A stretch of DNA of 13,094 nt. It comes from Ghiorsea sp. (lineage in GTDB: Bacteria > Pseudomonadota > Zetaproteobacteria > Mariprofundales > Mariprofundaceae). A program made the position numbers and the translations under genes. Positions 1 through 6,036 of this stretch are shown in pieces (within the stretch, counting starts at the first letter, position 1; each line of letters starts with the position of its first letter). Under the pieces are notes generated by a model, which did no database searches, was not told where the DNA came from, and worked only from the letters and a program-made list of their open reading frames with translations. Location: contig JAJFLD010000175.1 of the NCBI GenBank assembly GCA_021772875.1, positions 1 through 13,094 on the forward strand, in the 5' to 3' direction.

Positions 1-303
1 ACTGTTGCGACTGAAATTTTAATCAATACAGCGCGCGCTGCTGATCAAATTGCGCAGTGGGACATCATGGGCATCAAAGATACGATGATGCATGGTGCCA
101 ACTATGGCATGAACACCTTTGACCAAGATTTGTTGCGCTTATGGAAAGATGGCCGTATTGGTGAAGATGAAGCATTAAAAAATGCTGATGCTGTGAATGA
201 TTTACGTTTAAGCATGAAAATGGCGCGTTTGCAATCTGTAGAAGGTGAAGAAGGCGTGAGTTTGGATGATTTGACAAAAAGTAATACAGATTTGTCCATC
301 TAA
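1..303 (+). CDS. PilT/PilU-family type IV pilus retraction ATPase, C-terminal end (5' truncated by window)
   Basis: The reading frame is open from base 1, so only the last 100 residues of a longer protein are present. PilT/PilU proteins are cytoplasmic hexameric ATPases that power type IV pilus retraction. The visible part is the C-terminal helical region: an EILINTARAADQIAQWDIMGIKD segment corresponding to the family's 'EILINTPAVRNLIREGK' stretch, then GMNTFDQDLLRLWKDGRIG, then EALKNADAVNDLRL. The FDQ motif and the NAD-VNDLRL tail are more like PilU than classical PilT, but the Walker motifs lie outside the window, so I do not choose between them. A second PilT/PilU-family gene begins 21 bases after the stop, giving the common tandem arrangement of retraction ATPases. 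Family assignment is firm; the exact subfamily is not. Confidence 0.9.
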   Translation, partial: TVATEILINTARAADQIAQWDIMGIKDTMMHGANYGMNTFDQDLLRLWKDGRIGEDEALKNADAVNDLRLSMKMARLQSVEGEEGVSLDDLTKSNTDLSI

Positions 304-324
304 AATACGGCAAAAGGAGTTTCT

Positions 325-1422
325 ATGAACGATTGGCATATGATTGACGACCTTTTGTTGGCTGCAAACAAATATGGTGCTTCAGATTTGATTATCAGAA
401 CAAATGATCGTGTTCGCATGCGTATTCATGGCGCAGTGATTACCATTTCACCTGACCAAGTGCCTGTGCGAAATAGAGCGCAAGTGAAAGAGATGGTTGA
501 GCATATGCTGCAACATCACCATGAAGAAGTGGATCTTGAACAGCGCAAGAGTTTGGACTTTCATTATTCACTAGAAAATGTAGCACATTTTCGTATTCAT
601 ATGATGCGTACCGGCGGTGACTTTGGCATTGTTGCACGTATTATCCCTAAAAAAATCCCAAGCTTTGAAGAACTTCACCTTCCGCCAGTGATTCGAGAAA
701 TTACAGAAAATAGAAATGGTTTGGTGATTATTGCTGGGGCAACAGGTTCGGGCAAAAGCACCACCATGGCTTCGATGTTGAACTATGTGATTAGCCATCG
801 CCAAGTGCATATTGTGACCATTGAAGATCCGCTCGAATTTCGTTACAGCGCGGCCAAGAAAGGTACTGTTTGTCAACGGCAGTTGGGTGAAGATGTGGCA
901 ACGTATGCCGATGGTTTGTCGGATGCACTTCGCGAAGCCCCTGACATTATTGTTGCAGGTGAAGCGCGAGATCGCGAAGTGATTCAACTGGCGCTACAAG
1001 CTTCAGAAACTGGGCATTTGGTGATGGTGACTGTACATGCAACCACAGCAGTAGGCACGATGCAGCGATTGATGTCGGCCTTTGCTTTGGATGAGCAAGA
1101 TGCAATCCGTGAGCGATTGGGGCAAAATCTTCGTGCGATTGTGGTGCAAAAACTCTTGCCGAAAAAAGATGGTAAAGGGCGTATAGCAGCCATAGAAATA
1201 ATGATTTGTAACTCGGTCATACGCCATTATATTCTTGAAAACCGTTTTTCAGATATTCCTAAATCTATGGAAGAGGGCGCTACGATTTATGGTAGCCAAT
1301 CGTTTGACCAACACTTAAAAAAATTGGTCGAAGACGATACTGTTGAATATGAAGAAGCTTTGGCCAATGCCGTACAGCAAGAAGATTTTGTCATGCGTTT
1401 GGGCAGAGATACTGAAGTTTAA
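325..1422 (+). CDS. PilT/PilU-family type IV pilus ATPase
   Basis: The 365-residue protein has the length and architecture of a pilus retraction ATPase: an N-terminal PAS-like domain (about 1-105, opening with the family signature 'ASDLIIRTNDRVRMRIHG') and a RecA-like core. Visible motifs are Walker A GATGSGKS at 138-145, the Asp box IEDPLE at 166-171, a Walker B region DIIVAGEARD at 207-216 with E213 as likely catalytic glutamate, and the His box TGHLVMVTVHATT at 229-241 with H231 and H238. The C-terminal NSVIRHYI...SFDQHLKKL segment aligns with the PilT/PilU tail. Several positions drift from the classical proteins (AGEARD rather than VGEMRD, a degraded tail), so this is a divergent paralogue of the upstream gene, probably an accessory PilU-type motor. 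The start follows AAGGAG at 314-319, five bases before the ATG. All ATPase motifs look intact. Confidence 0.93.
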   Translation: MNDWHMIDDLLLAANKYGASDLIIRTNDRVRMRIHGAVITISPDQVPVRNRAQVKEMVEHMLQHHHEEVDLEQRKSLDFHYSLENVAHFRIHMMRTGGDFGIVARIIPKKIPSFEELHLPPVIREITENRNGLVIIAGATGSGKSTTMASMLNYVISHRQVHIVTIEDPLEFRYSAAKKGTVCQRQLGEDVATYADGLSDALREAPDIIVAGEARDREVIQLALQASETGHLVMVTVHATTAVGTMQRLMSAFALDEQDAIRERLGQNLRAIVVQKLLPKKDGKGRIAAIEIMICNSVIRHYILENRFSDIPKSMEEGATIYGSQSFDQHLKKLVEDDTVEYEEALANAVQQEDFVMRLGRDTEV

Positions 1423-1437
1423 GCAACAGGAGAAAAC

Positions 1438-1923
1438 GTGCCAAGTTTTGATATTGTATGTGAAATTGATTTGCAAGAAATGGATAATGCTGTGAATCAA
1501 GTGAAAAAAGAAATTACCACCCGTTATGATTTCAAAAATAGTAAAGCATCGATTGTTTTGGAAGATGGTGTGGTTAAATTGACAGGTGATAATGTTAACA
1601 ATCTCAACACCGTCGCTGAATTGCTGCGAGCAAAAATGGTGCGTCGTAAACTTGTACCTACATCGTTGGAATACGGTGATGTAGAAAATGCAACGGGTGA
1701 TACTAAGCGGCAAAGTATCAGCATCAAACAAGGTGTTGATCAAGAGTTGGCGAAAAAAATTGTAAAACTTATCAAACAAGAGAAAATGAAAGTACAAGCT
1801 GCTATTCAAGGTGACCAAGTGCGTATCACGGGTAAAAAACGTGATGACTTGCAAGAGGCTATGGCACTGGTACGTACAATGGATGCTGATCGCCCTTTAA
1901 ATTTTACCAACTTTAGAGATTAA
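1438..1923 (+). CDS. yajQ: YajQ-family nucleotide/cyclic di-GMP-binding protein
   Basis: The 161-residue product matches YajQ over its whole length. It starts MPSFDIVCEIDLQEMDNAV, has a central segment resembling 'LRAKMVRRKL', then a KQGVDQELAKKIVKLIK helix, KVQAAIQGDQVRITGKKRDDLQ, and the characteristic C-terminal NFRD. YajQ proteins are small cytosolic proteins with two ferredoxin-like domains. Members bind nucleotides or nucleic acid, and in some bacteria bind cyclic di-GMP and modulate transcription factors; the exact role varies by species. The start is GTG, fixed by AGGAG at 1428-1432 five bases upstream and by the conserved N-terminus. It lies 15 bases after a pilus ATPase and four before miaA, so it is probably co-transcribed with both. 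A c-di-GMP-linked protein beside a pilus motor is suggestive, but this is context only. Confidence 0.95.
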   Translation: MPSFDIVCEIDLQEMDNAVNQVKKEITTRYDFKNSKASIVLEDGVVKLTGDNVNNLNTVAELLRAKMVRRKLVPTSLEYGDVENATGDTKRQSISIKQGVDQELAKKIVKLIKQEKMKVQAAIQGDQVRITGKKRDDLQEAMALVRTMDADRPLNFTNFRD

Positions 1924-1927
1924 ATAG

Positions 1928-2863
1928 GTGGCACATCAAAGACCGCTCAAAGCTGTAGCTTTGATGGGTGCCACAGGCACGGGAAAATCTGCTTTGGCTT
2001 TGAATTTGGCAGCAGAGCAGGATAATTGCATTATTTCGTGTGATTCCATGCAGCTTTATCGGGGGCTGGACATCGGAACCTCCAAAGCAAGTGCCCTGGA
2101 GCAGCAGCAAGTACGGCATGCACTTATCAATTGTGCGGACATTGAAGATGTTTGGAATGCGCAGCGTTGGGCAAATGCAGCCTTGGCTTTAATTGAAGCG
2201 GAAAACAAACAAGGTAAAACCCCTTTGATTGTGGGTGGTACAGGTTTATACCTCAAAGCTTTGACGCAAGGTTTTGCTGATGTACCAGCTGAGACAGAAG
2301 GTGTGCGCCAACACTTTGAAGCCATACAACAGGTTTTGGGCACAGCCCACCTTCATTTGCAACTGCAAGCTGTTGATGCACCTTTAGCAGCACGACTAGA
2401 GCCGCAAGATACACAACGTATTATTCGCGGTTTAAGTGTTTTTGAGAGCACGGGTGTTCCGTTGTCGGTTTGGCAAGCAAAACAATCACAAGTGAAAAAA
2501 GATGCAGAACATCAATTGGCATGCCCAGTATTTGTTTTAGAGCTGCCGCGCGATGTGCTTAGACAACGCATTGCTGTGCGTTTTCAGCAAATGATGGATG
2601 TTGGTTGGTTGGCCGAGTGCCAATGGTTATTGGCCTTGCAGTTGCCAGATACACACCCTGTGATGCGGGCGGTGGGTTATCGTCAGCTGCTGAATCATTT
2701 GAATGGGGTGTGCACGCTAGAGCAAGCCGTTGAAGACGGTATTACCGCAACACGGCGGTATGCTAAACGCCAGCGCACATGGTTTAATAATCAAACACCT
2801 AATGCTATACGCGGCAATAGCGAGATGCTTTTTGATGGTTTAAGGCAGCAAATTACTCGTTAA
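1928..2863 (+). CDS. miaA: tRNA dimethylallyltransferase MiaA
   Basis: MiaA transfers a dimethylallyl group from DMAPP to N6 of A37 in tRNAs that read UNN codons. The 311-residue protein has the expected length. It carries a P-loop GATGTGKS (14-21), the DSMQLYRGLDIGTSK block (39-53) that binds substrate and holds the catalytic aspartate D39, GGTGLYLKAL (103-112), a 'DTQRIIRGLSVFESTG' segment, and near the C-terminus MRAVGYRQLLNHL followed by ATRRYAKRQRTWF, which contacts tRNA. The usual 'HHLID' motif is changed here to RHALIN, a modest divergence. The start is GTG at 1928, four bases after the yajQ stop. No strong ribosome binding site is visible, so translation is probably coupled to yajQ. 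The last 11 bases overlap the convergent lipoprotein gene. Confidence 0.96.
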   Translation: MAHQRPLKAVALMGATGTGKSALALNLAAEQDNCIISCDSMQLYRGLDIGTSKASALEQQQVRHALINCADIEDVWNAQRWANAALALIEAENKQGKTPLIVGGTGLYLKALTQGFADVPAETEGVRQHFEAIQQVLGTAHLHLQLQAVDAPLAARLEPQDTQRIIRGLSVFESTGVPLSVWQAKQSQVKKDAEHQLACPVFVLELPRDVLRQRIAVRFQQMMDVGWLAECQWLLALQLPDTHPVMRAVGYRQLLNHLNGVCTLEQAVEDGITATRRYAKRQRTWFNNQTPNAIRGNSEMLFDGLRQQITR

Positions 2864-4814
2864 CTTGTTCGGTTTCAATGTGGCCACGGCGAATGCTTTG
2901 GATAGCAAATGTTTTTTGGCTTATGCCATATTCGTTAAAATAATAGTTACCACTGATGGCAGGAAATTCAACAGTTGTTATCAATGCAGCAATAGCATCT
3001 TGACCTTGAAGCCCAAGCCTTGAACCCAGAAATGCGATGTTCATGGCAGTGTCATAGGCTAAGGCAAATAAGGGGTTAATATCATCTTGTTCCCAAACAA
3101 TGCGGTATTGGTTGATCACATCTAAAATGGTTTGATCAGGTTGGCTAACGCTGGTGGTTGGGGTTGCAAAAGATGCATGGCTTAAATACCGACCATCATC
3201 ATCCATCAGATGCCCATCAAACCAGCGGTAACTCCCATACAATGATACATCACGGATATCGGCGTATGCCAGTTGCCCTGCAAGCACAGATACCCGCTTG
3301 CCTGTAGCTGCAACATAGATGTTATCAAAACTAAGTGGCATTTTAATGTCCATTTCACGCTCAGGGCTAAACAATTGTAAGTCTTGCTCTAAAACAGCAA
3401 GAAGTGCTTCATCATCCGTTGCTTCACGCATGGTTATCAAGGCAGGCCTAATGTCGAAAACATCTTCCTCCAACTCAACAACATCAATAATTTCACCACC
3501 AGCATTGCTAAAAGTTTGTGCAAAAGCTGCAGCTTCTTCGTATTCGCTTTCTGTATACCCATGTAGGATTACAGTCCTCATTTTTCCAGCTTTGATGGCT
3601 TGTCTGGCCATAAAATTGGCCTGTATAGTTTTGGCCAAGCTATGTATGAATAAAGCTGGTGAATCTTCGGCAAGTTGAACTTGATTGGCTAAAGCAATTA
3701 CAGGTATATCTTCAGTGAGATAGGGTAAGAGAGCTTGGGTATTAGAACTTAACAAAGGGCCAATAATCCATTGTGAACCTTGTGATAAGAGCTGATGGTA
3801 TGCACCCACACATTGGTTTGCATCGCCGGCTGTATCTTGAATGCGTAAAACGATGCTGTTTTCAAATTCACTTCGGCTCATGGCCAGGCGAATACCTTGC
3901 AAGGCTTGTTGTCCATATGCCGCATATTTTCCCGTTAACGGCAGAAGGATACCAATAACAGTACGTTCACCTTCGCTTTCTGCCCAATGTTGCACAATCG
4001 CTCTTTCAGGGCTATCAGGCATGTCCATTTCCAGTACTTTGGCAACCATACGTACAGCATGGTAATCACCTACCATCAAACGCTCGCGGGCAAAATAACG
4101 GTAAAAGCTTGCCTGTTCGGCTGTTAAGGGATGATTTGATTGGCGCAGTTGTAATACATATTCTAAAGAAGTTGCTTTGGCAGCTTGAGCTAACCAAATA
4201 TCCCGATTCTGCACATCATGTTTTGATGCAGCCAACAGCCATTCAAATTTTGATTGTTGGGAGACATGATCAAGCAAAGGCTGTGCTGTGGTGATATCAT
4301 CGGCAAGTGTGTAGGCACCCACCACGGGCTGTCTCAGCACATCCGTAAGCGCGATGATGGCTTCTTCATGGTTTTCAAGCAAAAGCCATTGTTTGGCGAT
4401 GGTTAGATAAATATGTGGTAAATAAGGGTGTTCTGGCCATTGTTCTACAGTTTCAGCTGCCACTTGAAAGGCATCGGCACGTTCGAATTCAAACAGTAAT
4501 TCGGCATAATAAAGGGCTGCCAAACCTTGGTTTTGTGGTGAGAAATTTGGGTCTTGGCTGATGGCAAGCAATTGCTCTAGTGCGGTGGTGGCAGGGTTTT
4601 CAAAGCGAGCTTGCCTCACCAAGGCATCAATGGGTTGTTGCTCTTTTTTGTTGATTTCAGCCAAGACTTTGGCTTGTGCTGCGGCTTTTTGTTCTGCTTC
4701 ATGTTGTTGGTCAAGATGAATGGTCTCTTTTTTGCCGCCACCACAGCTGGTAAGCAGCAGTAGGCTAAGCATGATTGCAGAAGTTAAGGAAAATGGATAA
4801 GCTGACTTTATCAT
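2853..4814 (-). CDS. lpoA: LppC/LpoA-family lipoprotein, putative penicillin-binding-protein activator
   Basis: This 653-residue protein begins MIKSAYPF and continues into a hydrophobic stretch ending LLLTSC, a lipoprotein signal peptide with lipidated Cys24 followed by Gly, which suggests outer-membrane anchoring. Residues about 30-280 are helical and TPR-like. From about residue 285 ('TVIGILLPLTGKYAAYGQQALQG') it has a periplasmic-binding-protein type I fold, with IIGPLLSSNTQ and DIPVIALANQ typical of that fold. This two-domain layout and length match LpoA (YraM, LppC family), which reaches through the periplasm to stimulate PBP1a. I chose the ATG at 4814: upstream in-frame ATGs at 4859, 4874 and 4880 would add a second hydrophobic segment and run into rsmI, and only 4814 gives a clean signal peptide. 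Being next to rsmI and yraN recalls the yraL-yraM-yraN neighbourhood of E. coli. The family is secure; the activator function is inferred. Confidence 0.87.
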   Translation of the reverse strand: MIKSAYPFSLTSAIMLSLLLLTSCGGGKKETIHLDQQHEAEQKAAAQAKVLAEINKKEQQPIDALVRQARFENPATTALEQLLAISQDPNFSPQNQGLAALYYAELLFEFERADAFQVAAETVEQWPEHPYLPHIYLTIAKQWLLLENHEEAIIALTDVLRQPVVGAYTLADDITTAQPLLDHVSQQSKFEWLLAASKHDVQNRDIWLAQAAKATSLEYVLQLRQSNHPLTAEQASFYRYFARERLMVGDYHAVRMVAKVLEMDMPDSPERAIVQHWAESEGERTVIGILLPLTGKYAAYGQQALQGIRLAMSRSEFENSIVLRIQDTAGDANQCVGAYHQLLSQGSQWIIGPLLSSNTQALLPYLTEDIPVIALANQVQLAEDSPALFIHSLAKTIQANFMARQAIKAGKMRTVILHGYTESEYEEAAAFAQTFSNAGGEIIDVVELEEDVFDIRPALITMREATDDEALLAVLEQDLQLFSPEREMDIKMPLSFDNIYVAATGKRVSVLAGQLAYADIRDVSLYGSYRWFDGHLMDDDGRYLSHASFATPTTSVSQPDQTILDVINQYRIVWEQDDINPLFALAYDTAMNIAFLGSRLGLQGQDAIAALITTVEFPAISGNYYFNEYGISQKTFAIQSIRRGHIETEQVNE

Positions 4815-4815
4815 G
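4812..4815. other. Interlocked divergent start codons (CATG) of lpoA and rsmI
   Basis: The palindrome CATG supplies the minus-strand ATG of the lipoprotein gene (4814-4812) and the plus-strand ATG of rsmI (4813-4815). On the plus strand an in-frame TAA at 4798-4800 prevents rsmI from starting further upstream at any ATG. On the minus strand 4814 is the start that gives a canonical lipoprotein signal peptide. No intergenic DNA remains, so each gene's promoter and ribosome binding site must lie inside the other gene's coding sequence. No strong Shine-Dalgarno site is visible at the usual distance for either gene. A plus-strand AAGGA sits at 4786-4790, about 22 bases before the rsmI ATG, which is too far to be convincing. 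Confidence 0.7.
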
Positions 4816-5670
4816 GATACGCAAACTAAACCCAAACAGCAAATCGGTAAACTTTTCATCGTCGCCACACCCATTGGCAACCTTCAAGATATGACTTTTC
4901 GAGCCGTAGATACCTTAAAAAACGTCGATATTATCGCCGCAGAAGATACACGAACAAGCCGAAAGCTACTGGATTTTTACGCTATCAATACGCCCATGAT
5001 GCCTTGTCATGACCACAATGAGGCTAAGGCAGGCTTACAAATCATGGCCTTGTTGGAAGAGGGTAAAGATGTAGCATTGATTTCAGATGCTGGCACACCA
5101 CTCATCAATGATCCTGGTTATCATGTGGTGCATTTGTTGCGAGCAGAGGGTTTTGATGTGGTCACTATTCCTGGAGCCTGTAGCCCCATTGCCGCGCTTG
5201 CAGCTTCAGGCTTGCCAACAGATATTTTTACCTACCTTGGTTTTTTGCCGCGCAAAGGCAAAGCCAGAATGGATGCTTTTAACACCATCCAAGTTGCTTC
5301 ACATACCCAAGTGTTTTTGGAATCACCCAAACGCATTCTCAAAACCCTTCAGGGATTACAAGCCTTGCCTCAAATGGGGGAGCGCCCTTGTGTGGTTGGG
5401 CGAGAGCTCACCAAATTGTATGAAGAATTTATTTCAGGTACTTTAAATGAAGTAGTGACACATTTTACAACATCTGCTGGCCGTGGCGAAATGGTGGTGA
5501 TGATGGGTGCAGGAGAAACATTGGTTGTTGATGATGCTATGATTGCACAAGCTTTAGCAGTGAAAAAAGATCAAGGTTTATCCGCATCCGCATCGGCTAA
5601 AGAAGTTGCGCTTGCTTTGAATGTTTCGCGTTCACGTGTGTATGCTTTGCTGCACCCTGCCGCAGAATAA
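4813..5670 (+). CDS. rsmI: 16S rRNA (cytidine(1402)-2'-O)-methyltransferase RsmI
   Basis: RsmI uses S-adenosylmethionine to 2'-O-methylate C1402 of 16S rRNA in the ribosomal P site. The 285-residue protein shows the tetrapyrrole-methylase-like fold. Key motifs are KLFIVATPIGNLQD (13-26), IIAAEDTRTSRKLL (40-53), the glycine-rich SAM-binding ALISDAGTPLINDPGYH (88-104), IPGACSPIAALAASGLPTD (119-137), YLGFLPRKGKAR (141-152), VVGRELTKLYEE (194-205) and RGEMVVMMG (224-232). The C-terminal VSRSRVYALL is the helix-turn-helix-like tail usual in this family. The start is the first possible ATG after an in-frame stop at 4798-4800 and interlocks with the lipoprotein start codon. yraN follows after one base, so the two are very likely co-transcribed and translationally coupled. 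Confidence 0.96.
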   Translation: MDTQTKPKQQIGKLFIVATPIGNLQDMTFRAVDTLKNVDIIAAEDTRTSRKLLDFYAINTPMMPCHDHNEAKAGLQIMALLEEGKDVALISDAGTPLINDPGYHVVHLLRAEGFDVVTIPGACSPIAALAASGLPTDIFTYLGFLPRKGKARMDAFNTIQVASHTQVFLESPKRILKTLQGLQALPQMGERPCVVGRELTKLYEEFISGTLNEVVTHFTTSAGRGEMVVMMGAGETLVVDDAMIAQALAVKKDQGLSASASAKEVALALNVSRSRVYALLHPAAE

Positions 5671-5671
5671 A

Positions 5672-6031
5672 ATGAGCACCCAAAAGGGCAAAAAAGCTGA
5701 AGATGCTTCTTGTGCTTATTTAAAAAAAAATGGTTATAAAATTCTAGAGCGAAACAAAAGGCTGGGGCGCGGCGAGCTTGATATTGTTGCGCTTGATGAT
5801 GATGTATTGGTGTTTGTTGAAGTTAAAGCACATCAACAACGGGACGCTAGTTTATGGGCGATGCATCCAGATAAATGTGAACGTTTTGTTTCAGCGGCCA
5901 ATGTTTGGTTGGGTTTAAACCAAGATTATGCCTCATACCAATGTCGATTTGACTTGATGATTGTAACGCCGCGAAAAGTAGCATGGTTTCCCCATCACAT
6001 TGAACATATGCTGGACGTGATTCGATTATAA
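5672..6031 (+). CDS. yraN: YraN family (UPF0102) protein with endonuclease-like fold
   Basis: This 119-residue protein has the short UPF0102/YraN architecture, a small PD-(D/E)XK-like nuclease fold. Visible are the N-terminal GKKAEDASCAYLKKNGYKIL (6-25), then GRGELDIVALDDDVLVFVEVKA (32-53), containing candidate metal and catalytic residues E35, D37, E50 and K52, and CRFDLMIV (91-98). The biochemical role of the family is not well established. I chose ATG 5672, one base after the rsmI stop, because homology begins there; an in-frame ATG at 5621 would add 17 unrelated residues inside rsmI. The gene carries a run of nine A at 5722-5730, encoding part of LKKN. Its 3' end faces glnD with only five bases between the stop codons. 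Confidence 0.92.
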   Translation: MSTQKGKKAEDASCAYLKKNGYKILERNKRLGRGELDIVALDDDVLVFVEVKAHQQRDASLWAMHPDKCERFVSAANVWLGLNQDYASYQCRFDLMIVTPRKVAWFPHHIEHMLDVIRL

Positions 6032-6036
6032 ATCAT

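Noticed and set aside
571..987. 138-codon minus-strand open frame inside the second pilus ATPase gene
   Set aside because: It lies fully antisense to a well-supported gene, its translation resembles no family I know, and it has no ribosome binding site that I can see.
1315..1854. 179-codon minus-strand open frame opposite yajQ
   Set aside because: It is antisense to yajQ, whose identity is clear along its whole length. The translation is Phe/Ile/Thr-rich, as expected from reading AT-rich codons backwards.
4793..4815. ATG at 4793 close behind AAGGA, as a possible rsmI start
   Set aside because: It is out of frame with rsmI (20 bases from the rsmI ATG), with only two bases between AAGGA and the ATG.
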